Assembly: GCA_039545355.1 (NCBI GenBank)
Contig: BCJJ01000048.1
Location: forward strand, 1 to 64,000
DNA length: 64,000 nt
Origin: Trichosporon coremiiforme
Taxonomy: Eukaryota; Basidiomycota; Tremellomycetes; Trichosporonales; Trichosporonaceae
Reading direction: 5' to 3'
Shown here piece by piece: positions 34,045 through 45,535 of this stretch; position 1 is the stretch's first letter, and every line of letters begins with the position of its first letter. The position numbers were made by a program, and so were the translations under genes. Below the pieces are notes generated by a model. It worked only from the letters and a program-made list of their open reading frames with translations. It did not search any database and was not told the DNA's origin.

Positions 34045-34777
34045 TTAGGCGACGAGGGCGACCGCGGCGATCACTCCAGCAGCCAGCGAGAGCGTGCCCG
34101 CGACAGTGCGCGAGCCAGCGCTCTTCGCATCGACCGTGCCGTTCACGTGCCCATCAGCGCCCTTAACGTGTTGGTACTTTGCCCCGCTGTCGTCCGTCTG
34201 CACGGGGAGGAGCGTCTCGGCCGTCGTCGTCAGAGAGGCGTTCACTCCCTTCTCACCCGGTGACAGGCCGGTCAGCATGATGTTGCGGTTGACATAGACC
34301 TGGCCCTTCTGCCCGACGAGCTTGCCGTTGCGCATGTTGCCCTGCGTCACCATGAGGCGCACGGCGATCTCCTTATCCGGGCGGCCCGAGAGGAAGTCGG
34401 TGTAGTCGATGTGCACCGCCAGCGAGCCCTCGCTGCAGTCAATCGGCTTCGCGGTCGCGATCGCATCTTCGCTGCTGCCGATGCGATGCGTCGTTCCGTC
34501 CGGGTAGATGTTCCAAGCGTTCTGCCCGTTGACGTTGAATGCACTAATCCAGAAGTACGCCGTGGCAGGCGGGGGCTGGCCCTGGTCGCCTCCCCACGTC
34601 TGTTCGTCAGCACTGCCGATAAGTATGTGCGAGTTGGAAACTCACTGTCCATGAAAGGGTAATGGTGTCTCCGGCCTCGACAGTGGCATTGTCGGCGGGA
34701 CGGTCGAGACTGAGACCTTGTCCGAAGACGGCGGGGAGCGTCGCGGCAAACACGGCGAGCGTCGCGGCGAGCTTCAT
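34045..34777 (-). CDS. GPI-anchored Kre9/KNH-like protein, member C of cluster
   Basis: Exon 1 (34777-34646) has the signal peptide MKLAATLAVFAATLPAVFG, then QGLSLDRPADNATVEAGDTI and TLSWT. A 46-bp intron starts in phase 0 after codon 44, just behind the conserved Trp; exon 2 (34599-34045) resumes TWGGDQGQPPPATAYFWIS. Total 228 aa. The middle has one clear Cys-containing segment (AKPIDCSEGSL). The end, KSAGSRTVAGTLSLAAGVIA followed by AVALVA, is a GPI signal. Family membership is by the N-terminal module, the intron position and overall layout; a function in wall assembly or surface adhesion is inference. Confidence 0.85.
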
Positions 34778-36481
34778 GGTGCCGTGAGGGATGGTGGGAA
34801 GATGAGAAAGGCAGGTGGTGGGGGTGTCGCGGGGGATGAGTGGATAGGGAGCGGGGCTGGGTATCCGCAAACAGTCGCTATCGAGACCGCGTCGAAGGGC
34901 GGGCGAAGACGATGGAGGGTGCGAAGAATGCAAGGAGGGGGGAGTGTGTTGTGTTTTGAGTGTGCAGAAGGGTGCTCGAAAGGCTGATGCAAGTGTAGAC
35001 TAGTGTGTGGGTGAGAGTAGTCAAGATGTGGGTGGATAAATTGCGGTGGGAGTGGGTGTGGTCATCGGAGGGCTCGGAGGGGGGTCTCTCTCGAGTTGAA
35101 GGGTTGAGGGTCGAGGGGTGCGGAGATGAGTGGGTGAAGACGAGTGGACGCAATGAGGTTAGAGTTTGTGACAGAGCCTGTTCCTGCTATCCTGCTCTTG
35201 CTTTGGCTCTTTGCACTGGAGAGTTGTCGGGGATGCTTTGGCTTGGCCGCTGCGGCGCGGGGCGGGGCATGCAGCATGGGATATGGGATTACATCAGGCG
35301 TGCATCCGATGGAAGAGCAGCTCTCCTAGGACTCCTGGCACTCCTGGAACTCCTGGCAGTCGCATGTCGCAAGATGCCGCCCCGTGAGCCCGTGAAGCAG
35401 CTGCTGCTGGCGTGCGAGTCAAGAATCTGCTCTGCTCACCGTCGTGCAGCTCAGCGAAGACAGCAGATCGAATTGAGGCACGAGGAACCAAACAGGGTTC
35501 ACTAGGTTGGCCAGCTGAGGGCCCGGCGTGCGACCCGAGGACGGTCCAGAGCAGAGGTGAGACAGCCTCTCCGGTCGGTGCACGCTTCAGACCCGAGGGT
35601 GGCAGTGGCCGTGGGCCGTGGGTGACACCCTGGGGATGCTGGACGAGACCCTTCGCTCGCGCCCCCTGGTCATCTGCACCAATTCACGCACCATGATCAA
35701 ACACGGGTGACCTCACGACCTGCCTCTCCTCCCCCTACCTTGGCTCTCCCAGGCCTATACGCCTCCTTTCACCCCCTGCGTTTCTCCTCTCATACCTCCT
35801 GTCGCCCACTGTACACTCTCGTCATTCCCTCGTGGTGCACGTGCAAGCTCCCCCTCGCCCTGCAATTGTCCATGCAGCCACCGCACCGACAGCTCTGTCT
35901 CCTTTACGCATCCGATGCTATTTCTGCACACTCTCTACGTGGGGACAACAGGCGGAGCAAATGCAACCATGCACGGGCAAGCCGACCCGGGCATAGGCGG
36001 ACCAAGATTTAGTGCAAGATTGGGGGGGCCGGACACTAGCCGGTCCGTCGCACCCGTTGGGTTATGTGGTCCGGGAAAGCTGAGACTTTGACTGAGAAGC
36101 ATGCCACGGCGTGCATGGGTATGGGTGCCTACGGACGACCAGTGCGATCCAGTGTGCACCAGGGTGCCAGCGTAGCGTGCGGTGCAGTGCGTGAAAAGCA
36201 TAACGGCGTAGTGCGCCGCCTCTTCTCCTTGATCTCCTGCCTGAGGAACGGTTGTCCTCTTGGCTTTCCCACCAGGGGCCGAGCTGAACGCGAACGCAGC
36301 CTGCCGGGCTGATCGCGACTATCGAGGCCATAGGGGCCATCGGGACCAGCGAGCTGGGACATGCACTAAAGAGCAACTGCGCGCTTTAGATGCCGCCCTC
36401 GCCGCCCGTCGCCGTTCAAACTGACCAGTCACCCGTCTCTCGGCCGCCCTCGGCGTACAGGCATAGAGCTGTGCCGCGGCG

Positions 36482-36517
36482 TGCCCAGCATGCCCAGCAT
36501 GCCCAGCATGCCCAGCC
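36482..36517. repeat. 9-bp tandem repeat, 4 copies
   Basis: TGCCCAGCA is repeated four times; the last copy ends in C rather than A. Confidence 0.9.
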
Positions 36518-37296
36518 GTCTCACTTGGCCACTTGGCTTGGTATCCTATGGCCCGCGTGGCCCCGTTTTGCGGTCTTGGCTCTGCGCGCTCTGCGCCCTT
36601 CGTCCGACTTGGCCCTTGGCCCTTTCCACCCACCCACGGTACACTGGTGTAGCCTGGGTGATGGGTGAGCACATCTGACAAGCGAGCAAGGCACAAGACG
36701 GCACGAAGCCAGGGTAGTGGTTTGCGTCAACCTTCTCCCTCACTCCCCTTCGCACCTCCGTACCTCCTTTGGCCCTTGCCGAGCCATGCGAGCCAGCCGC
36801 TGACGCTGAGGCTAGGAGGCTCTGCAGCTCTATCGGAATCGCAGCAGCCTGCCATGAAACACCACCGTACCCAGCATTTACATGCGGCGGTGCAGACGGG
36901 ACCGAAATGTCGACAGCCGTGGGATTATGTAAAAATCATCCTTGCTCGCGCTACTGGCTGTTTGGGCTGATAGGCTGCTCGCACCTCCGTTCATGGAGCG
37001 TGCATGAGTCGACGGAGCCGAACAAGGGGGGGCGTGCGGCGGGCGGTGAGACCTCACAGCCCATACCTGTTGCCACCAACGACAAGACGTGCAGGCGCAT
37101 ACAGCGGAGCGATGCCTAGAATACGTCTCGGTTCTGGGTCAGCGGCGTTGCGCCGACGAGCGCCGTACAACTCCTGGACAGCGCCAGCCTCAGCCCCCAT
37201 CTGCCACCCAGGGAGAGGGCATAATGAAGGAATCAAATGCCCTGCGCAGCTGATCACTTGCTCATGTACTGGGCGCTTGGCTCGGTATCACGCCTC

Positions 37297-37351
37297 TGCT
37301 TGTCCCCTGCTTGTCCCCTGCTTATCCCCTGCTTGCCCCCTGCTTGCCCTC
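37297..37351. repeat. 11-bp tandem repeat, about 5 copies
   Basis: A unit CTGCTTGTCCC varies to CTGCTTATCCC and CTGCTTGCCCC over five copies. Confidence 0.85.
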
Positions 37352-38230
37352 GGCTGCCCTCCATGTCCTCAGCCAGCACCACAGGATGAAATGAGGGAGG
37401 CTTGAATTGCAGCTCACAAGCGATCTCACCACTCAATCTCTCAATGTTACATGACAACATTACGCTGGCCATTCAATTGACGGCGGTGCATTTGCTTATC
37501 TTCAGGACGGACTTGGCATTCACACTACGAGAGTACGAGTGTACAATCAGCGGATAGTCGAAGATAACGACACGACGACGACGACATGATTGACACGCCC
37601 TCGCCCGTCTTAGCGACTGACCCACCTCTCGCCTCCGTGTCGAGAGAGTAAAAGCTAACGGGACGGTGGGCGGGACCTGCCAGCCAACGGTGCAAGGTTG
37701 GCACAATCGTTCCTGAGTCCGCCACCCAGCTCGCGCCTGACTTCTTGCCATGGCTGAACTCTACTCCGCCCATGTTTGTTCCTCTTGCGTCCTGGATGCT
37801 AACGACGGGGCAGTGGTGGTTTGGTCTTGCGAGCTTGTGAGCGCCAAGCCTGCGCCGAGCCCTCGCCGAGCCCTCGCCGAGTCTGAGCCGAAGTTGGAGC
37901 CGAGGGCGCACCTGCCGACCCTCCCGACGTTCGGAGGCGAAGTCTGGGTGATGATGTGAGCCAAGAGTCTCGAGGCAGAAACTAAAGGATACATAAAACG
38001 CTGGGTCGCCGACCCAGACGGCGCCTGAAGGCAGTACATATACACGGATTAGAAGGCTGTAGGTGCGGACGGCGCTTACGGCCGCCCGCTTGCAGTAGGT
38101 AGTGAGGTGCTGTGAGGGCGATAGCCCGAAAATTACGGGGCGCAGTGGTGCGCGCAGAGGTGGGGTGGCCGCAAGCTCAAGCGATAGCGAGCGCGGCGAG
38201 TGGCCGCCGAGTGTTCTCGAGGCGGCCAGA

Positions 38231-39626
38231 TTAGAGGGTGAGCGCGGCGATACCAGCGAGGATGGAGACGATGATGGAGGGGCGGAGGGAAACGCCGCCC
38301 GAACCCTGCTTCGCGCCCGCCGCATCGGCAGCAGCGGCCTTGTGACTCGCACTCGCGCCGGCGCCGGCGCTCTGGCTCGCAACGGCCAGTCCGCCCTTTG
38401 CGTCCTCTGTCGCTGCGGAACCAGCACCGGCACCAGCGCCGCCGGCTCCCATGCCACCAGCCGTCGCCGTCCCAGGCGCCAGGATGAGTGACCCCTCCTC
38501 ATCCCCCGAGGCGAGCTGGAGGCTCGGCCCCGCACTGGCCGCGACGGCCGTGAGCGTGCCGGGCGTAATGATGCCAGCGCTGCCGGCATTGGAGGAGAGT
38601 TCGTCCCCATCGTTGATGAGCCTGAGCGGGCCAGAGCTAGATGGACTGCCAGTGGACGCCTTGTGGCTGTCTTTGCTCTCCGTGCTCTCTCCCTTGCTCG
38701 ACAGTGCACCGGTCTTCGAGTCGGCGGACGCTCCAGTGGGAGCCGCCTCGGGCGACTGGTGCAACAGCGTGCTCCCCGCGTCTTGCACCTCGACTGTCGC
38801 CGTGTCCTCGCTAAGCGTCAGCGTCGTGCCGTTGGCGACGATTGTGGCGCCCGGCGTCGGGGCGGGGCCGGCCTTGCCCGGGCCGTTGGCGACGCGCGCA
38901 GTCGTCGCGCTCTCGCTGGACGAGGGTGTGGAGGCGTCGGAGGACGAATCAGTCGCGCTGGGCGCGAGGATTAGGCTACCTTCCTCCGTGTCGGCGGCTG
39001 GGGCGGCGTCTCCGTCCCCCGAGGCAGCTGAGGGAGCAGAGGGCGCGAGCAGCAGCGACTCGCCGACGCTGGTGGCCGCGGGCGCAACGGCGGCGGACTG
39101 GCCCTCCTCCCCGTCTCGCTTCTGGAATGATGGTGGCTGGACTGTAAAGTCCTCCGTTGATGCGAGCACCTCGCCGTCGGCTACGAAGCGGACCGCAGTC
39201 TCGTACCCGCTCCCCAGGGGCTGGATGTTGATCGCCCCAGCGTCGGAGGGGACGTCGGCGAACTCGTAGCCCAGGGGGATCCACTGCCCGTTCGTCTTGA
39301 CTTCGATTGAGAAGTGGGAGGGAGGCTCGGCCTCAGTCTGTCGATCAGCTCTGATCATCCCGTCGCCTTGTGCCACCGTACTGTGCTAATGCCACAGCTG
39401 CGTGCACAACTGCAAGCGCTAGAGCAGCTTTGCACGCAACACAGAGACAGCAGCCAGCGACACTCTAACAGCACTCCGCACTGTTCCATCAACATACGTT
39501 TGGCTCCGTAGCGTTCCATGCGATTGTGTTGTTCCTGCCCGCGACGAGGGGGTTGGCTGCGGATGGCGCGGTGATGACAAAGGCGGCAGCGAGGGGGGCG
39601 GCCAGCACGGCCCACGCTGAGAGCAT
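38231..39626 (-). CDS. GPI-anchored Kre9/KNH-like protein, member D, with long Ser/Ala-rich stalk
   Basis: Exon 1 (39626-39498) encodes signal peptide MLSAWAVLAAPLAAA and FVITAPSAANPLVAGRNNTI with AWNATEPN. A 160-bp intron (GTATGT...CGACAG) begins in phase 0 after codon 43, and exon 2 (39337-38231) continues TEAEPPSHFSIEVKTNGQWI. The 411-aa product has the folded N-terminal module ending near DFTVQPPSF, then about 280 residues of low-complexity Ser/Ala/Gly/Thr sequence with repeated EEGSLILAP units (two copies plus GESLLLAP), and a GPI signal (SLRPSIIVSILAGIAALTL). This is the architecture of a wall-spanning surface protein with a likely O-mannosylated stalk. Confidence 0.85.
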
Positions 39627-41303
39627 GATAAGGAGAGTCGGTGGTCAAAGGCGCATTCAAACGGCGACAAGCGCTGCAGTCGCTGGGCGAAGAGAGGTGG
39701 GTATCGGGGTAGAGTAAAGAGAGTAGTGGTGACGGGGGGCTTGTCACTCGGACTAGCTGGCTCTTTTATTCTCCTGTCACCTGGACGTAGATACAAGAGT
39801 AACGATGCAAAAGGCAGGATCACGATGCAGGATAGGTTATGCGGCCTTGCGGAGCAACGGTGTCTGCACTGCATGCGCGCATACCCGTTTGCAGCGCTGC
39901 AACAAAGTCGCAGTCGCAGTAGCGATGGTTTCTGCGCGGTTCGGATGGTTCAGCTGCAGGCGCAAGCATCCATTCCTGCTAAGTGTGTCAGGTGGACCCT
40001 TACCCCTTCAACTGTTGCTCACCCACCCGACCACCTGCACTGCACTGCAGCCCGGGACCTATGACCCCTCAACCCCTCGTCAGGTGGCGAACTCGGGTTC
40101 CCGCGCACGGCACGTCCGTCGGGCCAACTGCGCGCCGCAGCGTGCGGCCCGAGCACACCCTCCTGCTGCTGCGCCGAACGGAAGGGGTTAAAGCATTTAA
40201 GCTGTATGAGAGTGGAGTCCCCCGCAGCGCCGGCATCTCCTTGTCCCTTTGATGCTCCTTGCTTCGCTCCAATCGCAGGTCGTTTCGACGTAACACCTTC
40301 TGCCTCACCTTGCGTATTCCTGGACCAACAACAAACCCGTCCTGAGCTGGCATTCATCTGACCCAATTGTACCGCAGGACCCGCACGCACTAAACGAAAT
40401 AAACGACGCCACCGCTGCACCTTCTCGCACTTGGTGACCCTTCTGCTGCTGCGCGCAAGGAAGACCACACCGTCCTAGCGCAGGTCCGAACGGGGGGTCG
40501 CATGCCCGAAACGGGCCATGAGTCATGTACGTACGCATGGACGGGTGTGTCGGGCTGGCGGACCGGGGCGTGCGACGATACGAACACATGCGGAGGGTGC
40601 GCGGTGAGCCGTCAGCGGACCTCGCGGGCTCAGGAGCCCCTGGTCTAAAAACCAAGGTTCGCTGCCCTGCAAGAACTCTGCGGCTGAGATGCTGGAAGCC
40701 CACGCGTGCTGCTAGAACCGATGGAACCCGTCAGCATGCAGTGCAGCAGTCGTACGCCCTCTCTCCTGCTCCGCTGGTCCCCAGATCTCCCGCCCCCACA
40801 GCCGCAGAAGAGCAGGGTCACGCCTTGGCCTTCGCGAGCGAACGTCGCTCGGATCGAACGGCTTCGTACTCGCCTCGTGGCCCCGACGCCATGTGGTGCT
40901 GCCGCAATCGCTTGTTTTGTTTGCACACCGGATGGGACACCTCGACATGCATAAAGAGCTCAAGTCTGAATGCGTGAATGGGACAGTAACCTCGATCCCA
41001 TCGAGATCTCACTTTCTACCAGCCTGCGATCCTGCGATTGCGACCGCTGAAAGCCGGCTGCCGCGTACGGTGGCGTCGAGCGCGCTCGCTGGTTTGCCCG
41101 TCCCCAGCCAGCGTCACGCAGCGTGCAAATGTAAACAAGCTCTCGGCTGGCTCACGGTGGGCTTGCGGGTGGCCACGGAACGTCCGGAAGCGTCTGCGTC
41201 GCCCTGGCCCAAACAAACACCCGCAGGCTGCTCATAACGATGCGATGTACGACAATCTTTGTCTCTCCATCCCCGATTCCGCGACTCCGCGCACTAACAA
41301 CCA
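39627..41303. other. 1.7-kb spacer between cluster members D and E
   Basis: The two genes diverge, so both promoters are here. No convincing gene or strong repeat was found; open frames on both strands lack family features. Confidence 0.55.
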
Positions 41304-42227
41304 ATGCTGCCCCTTATCCTCCTCGCCGCCGCAGGCTCCGCCGCCGCCCTGCAGGTCACCTCGCCCGTCGCGGGCGTGCAGTGGACCGTCGGACAGCCCG
41401 CCAGCATCAACTGGATCGTGCGTGATTTCTTTTCGCCCCCGGCGTGCACAGACGCACGGCGGTGCCTTCCTAACCCCTTGCATCGCTGACCGCAGCACTC
41501 GCCCGAGGATCCCGCCAACGTCCAGATCCAGGTCCAGGTGAACGGCCAGTGGCACACGATCGCGCAGGTCCCGAGCGCCGACGGCTCGTTCGAGTTCACC
41601 CCGGAGGCAAGCGCCGAGGGCGCGCAGCTCCGCTTCATGAGCGGCAACGAGCAGGTCGGACGCAGCGGCACATTCCAGATCCAGAGCGGCGCCGAGCAGT
41701 CGGCGTCCGCGTCTGCCGCTGACGAGTCCAAGACCATGGTCCCCGTTGTCCCGACCTCAGACGCCTCGGCCTCGCCCTCTGCCTCGGAGGAGCCCTCGCC
41801 TTCGGCCCAGCCTTCGGAGACGCCCGAGGCCTCGCAGGAGCCCTCCGCTCAGCCGTCCGCGCAGCCCTCTGCCAACCCGTCGGCCCAGGCTTCGGACTCG
41901 ACCGAGCCCAGCGCCCAGCCCTCGGCTGCTCCTTCGGCGACCACTGACGAGGGTGCCGTTTCGCCCAGCGCTGCGCCTTCTGCCAGCCCCGAGTCCTCGT
42001 CCACTGAGGACAGCGCGGCCCAGCCCTCCGCCTCGACCCAGCAGGGCAACACGCTCGTGCGCCCCTCCGAGTCCTCCTCCGTCCGTGTGCCTGGTATGGT
42101 GACCTCGCGCCGCCCCAGCGGTACCTCTGCGGCGTCTCCCACCGCGACGCACGACTCGGGCGCTGCTCCTCTCGGTGCGGACGGCCTCGTCCTCCTCGCG
42201 GCCGGCGCGCTCGCGTACCTCGTCTAA
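41304..42227 (+). CDS. GPI-anchored Kre9/KNH-like protein, member E, with PSAQPSA repeats
   Basis: Exon 1 (41304-41417) encodes MLPLILLAAAGSAAALQVTS then PVAGVQWTVGQPASINWI. A 78-bp intron (GTGCGT...GACCGCAG) starts in phase 0 after codon 38, and exon 2 (41496-42227) continues HSPEDPANVQIQVQVNGQWH. 281 aa. The module ends near GRSGTFQIQS; then comes a Ser/Pro/Ala/Glu stalk with PSAQPSAQPSANPSAQ-type repeats, and a C-terminal GPI signal (GAAPLGADGLVLLAAGALAY). The NGQW and TF/FTVQ strands line up well with those of member D, supporting a common origin. Confidence 0.87.
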
Positions 42228-44917
42228 AACGACGCAAACGACATAACGACATTCGACATCGACACCGCCATACTAACGCCTTCTTCCGGGTCTCTGTTGT
42301 CTGTACAGTAGTCATCAATCGCATCATGTATACTGTACGCATCTGCCTGCACAGAAACACTATCTCGGAGTGTCGATACGGAGTGGAGGTACGATGAGGA
42401 GTGGAGGTTGCATCACAACAACAAGTAACGCAGGGTGAGGCAGTCCCAAGTGGGCATAACGTAAACCGCCATGCAGGGCAATAGCTGCCCGCACCTGAGC
42501 TACCCGGATGCCTGCAGGAGCATCTTGACTGCGCACGATCGCACCCCATCCCCGGTCCCCGTGGAGGGGTGCGAGTCCGAACTCGCAAGATCGCAGAGAT
42601 CGCATGCGTACTCATTTCTCCGTCTACGCTATTGGCCCATTCTGTCCGGAAGAGTGAGACCAGTGAGACTGAGGCAGTGAATCAGAACGTCAGAACCGTC
42701 AGAACGATCAGAACGATCAGTAGTACCAAATGAAACGATCGTAATCTCGGGGCGAATGGGCATTTCAAGATCGGGAGATCGGACCGGCGGTGGACTGTTC
42801 AGGAGGGCTGGGAGGGCGTACCAGGAGTGCGTGCGATTGCGATCTCGGAGCGAGCGAGGGCTCAGGATTAGGATCTGGGGAGGGCTGAGGCTAACAAGCA
42901 TGACCGGGTATGTTTGTTTGAGGCAATATGGCAGCACTCGAGTGTACCTATATGCGGTCGTGCGCATACCGATCGGGTGACCTCTGCACAGATCGCACGG
43001 ACTACTCGGAAGCCGCATCCCAGAGCTCGGACTCGCCGCCATCAGCACGGACACGAGCCATGTGCCGTCACGCAGAAGAGCACATGGGCACATGGGCAAG
43101 CAGGACATGAAAGTCCGGCGCCATCGGAAGCCACAGGGGGGGGGGGGGGGGCGTGAGTCTGAGCATCGGGTGGCTGAGGTTTTCTGCTTTGCCTGTATGC
43201 GCACCCGTGTACCTCGACGGTCGGTGTGCCCAAGCGAAGGTCGGCCGTGGAGCACTGAAGAAGACAGATATCAATGCGTCTTTCACCCGCTTCTTGTCAG
43301 TCCCGGCCTGAGTCAGTGTCGCGTGGTGCACGGGCCGGGATAGGCCGCTGCCGGTGAGGAGAGCTCTTCCAGCTTCGCACAGTACCTCAACTCGTGCACG
43401 TCCACTCCAGCATGTCTTGAAGTCCGAGACATCCCATAGAAGTGGAAGACACCTCTCGCTACCATGACTAGCGCCGGTACCAGCGTCAGAATGATGCTGG
43501 TATCATAAGACATAGCTCGTTGTTGGGATCTGCTTCGCTGTCCAGCTGTACCAATCGTACCGGTCAGATGAGAATTCGTTCGGTCGTCAGCACTAGTCAT
43601 GAGTGATGCTGCAATCCATCATGAGCTTTCCGCCAACGTGATCATAACGCTTCCTTGTTGGCCAACTGGAATCATCAGCAGGAATCAACACGGACCTCGG
43701 AAGTGCAGGAACACGAGCTAGTGCGCAATGCTGGACGTCACGGCGGGCTAGTGAGCTAGTGACCGACCGATTACCTGAGTGGCCGACTTGAGGCAAGGCA
43801 CGTTTTGCGTCATTGTCTCTCATCCTCTGCTACGATTTGCACACTCGCACGAGTTGAGCTGGGATCAAGGTTCGTTCCGTTCATGAGAGGATGAGGACCA
43901 CGCGAGAGACGTAGATGAGGTGAGACCAGAATGCTGGAAGGGGGCTGTGGAGCTGTGGATCCGCCGCGGGACGTCAGACTTCGGTACGCTTGCGAAGGCG
44001 GATTCTCGTAACGGTCCGTAATCAGTTCACCACATTTGCCCTCCCATCGTGCTTGTGAGTGGCGAGAGTGGGCTATGCCCGAGCTGTCGTCAAGTCTACC
44101 CCAGATCCGTCATGATGCAAGTACGCAGCCGTCCACCGGAAGCGCCGACATCAGGCGAAGGTGTGATAAGAGCTTCGGCCAAGGATGGCGACTAGTGGCT
44201 GAACAGAGTTCACTTCCGCGCTGTGCTGTTCCTCATTCCACCAGTACCCTCGCTTAGGAGGAGAGGGTTAGTACACTCATATGTGCCTTTTCATTACGTT
44301 GTCGCAGACTCTGCTCATGTAGATTAGATAGGACTCCGGGGTATGACGCTCATACCTCGAGGTCTCGAGGTCAGCTGCCCCTCTGCCGACTCTCAGGTAT
44401 CAACGCTGCGGTGTCTTGCGCTGCCCGCCTCTGTAAGACCTGAGACCATCGGCGAGAACAACCAACAGGAGTGCAAGGAGCGAGATGCGAGGACCTCAGA
44501 TGTGAGCGAGCAGGAGGAGCAGTGATCACCCGGCGCACACCGGTCCATGTGCCAATTGAGCAATTCAGATACAGAGCGTGCTGGCTTGATCGTCGGCACG
44601 TCGGCGTCACATTGTTCTCATGACTACGGCTCGGACCGCGACCGCGGCACGATGACGGTGTTGGTCATGTCACATTGCGAGACGTGATGGGGCAGCACTA
44701 GCGCTCCCTCGCCTAATGGGCCTGTTAGCTTTGCAATGTCGGGGAGCTCACTCTCACCCTCATGAGTACTTAAGCTCGTCTCCTCGTCTTTGGGTTCCCT
44801 CACTCTTTGTCTCACGCTCATCTTGTTTGATCGCCATCGACTAGCACCTCTGTGCCGATCATCTCGCAGCCGTCTAAAGTGACACAACACTTCTCAAGAC
44901 TCAGTTCCACTCTCATC
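42228..44917. other. 2.7-kb spacer between cluster members E and F, no gene recognised
   Basis: No reading frame has supporting features. A 16-bp poly-G run (43136-43151) and a short hairpin, GCGAGTCCGAACTCGC at about 42570-42585, are seen. The hairpin resembles a T-arm, but no tRNA fold can be built around it. Confidence 0.55.
43136..43151. repeat. Poly-G run (16)
   Basis: An uninterrupted run of 16 G lies in the E-F spacer. Confidence 0.9.
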
Positions 44918-45375
44918 ATGCTCACCAACTTCCGCTTCTTCGCTGCCCTCTGTCTCGTCCTCGGACTGCAGGCCCTGGCCCTCCGCATCACCAGCCCCGG
45001 ACGCGACGCTCAGTGGAAGACGGGCAGCCGCGAGACTGTCTCCTGGGAGGTGAGTCACTCCACCACCAGCTTATTTTCCCGCCCTCTCACCCCAAGTGGT
45101 CGACGGACTGATGAGCTGTCGTACTAGCAGGATGTAGCTGACCCCAGGACGGACCCGGTGGCAAGCTCACGTTCCAGCTGCAGGTACCCAATAAAGCTCA
45201 GTTCATCTACTACGACATCTTCTCTGGTGACTTTGGCGCCGACAACGGCCAGTTCGCCTACAAGCCCACGACGAGGGACGCGCAGACTGCCGAATGGGCG
45301 GGAACGTACCTCCGCGTCATCGATGGAAGTGGCAAGGAGCTCGCTGTCTCTGAGCGCTTCGATATCAAGGTGTAA
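44918..45375 (+). CDS. Small secreted Kre9/KNH-like protein, member F of cluster
   Basis: Exon 1 (44918-45049) encodes the signal peptide MLTNFRFFAALCLVLGLQAL and ALRITSPGRDAQWKTGSRE with TVSWE. A 98-bp intron (GTGAGT...CTGACCCCAG) begins in phase 0 after codon 44, and exon 2 (45148-45375) adds DGPGGKLTFQLQVPNKAQF and ends SERFDIKV. At 119 aa it consists of the signal peptide plus a single module with no stalk and no GPI tail, so it represents the minimal form of the family. It is convergent with the allantoicase fusion gene (160 bp between stops). Confidence 0.87.
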
Positions 45376-45535
45376 CCGTGCAACGTTATGTCGTAATCAT
45401 TTGATCCATGCAAATACCCTTTAGAGACAACTATTCGGACACTGTTACTGCTACTGATTGTGCTTCCTCTAGACCCAAAAACCCATTCTACTAACTTCCG
45501 AACTTCTGACTCTTTTTCCGAGCATTAATTATCCT

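Larger units (their letters stand above)
34778..38230. other. 3.5-kb spacer between cluster members C and D, no gene recognised
   Basis: The longest gene-free stretch in the window. A GT/GA-rich leader of C occupies 34780-35150 (plus-strand sense). Further right are two tandem repeats (36482-36517 and about 37297-37351). Open frames such as the minus-strand one over 37525-38709 overlap gene D and have Arg/Ser-biased shadow composition. No tRNA-like B box or other RNA gene signature was seen. Confidence 0.55.

Noticed and set aside
37525..38709. Long minus-strand open frame next to and overlapping surface gene D
   Set aside because: It overlaps the well-supported exon of D in another frame and is Arg/Ser/Pro-rich in the way of GC-rich shadows. 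It has no signal peptide or splice support.
42543..42600. Possible tRNA gene around a T-arm-like hairpin
   Set aside because: The loop is the wrong size for a T-loop, and no acceptor, D or anticodon stems can be paired around it.
42629..43255. Minus-strand open frame of 208 codons over the poly-G run
   Set aside because: It reads poly-Pro through the homopolymer and is Arg/Ser/Pro-rich elsewhere. It has no homology-like features and probably arises by chance.
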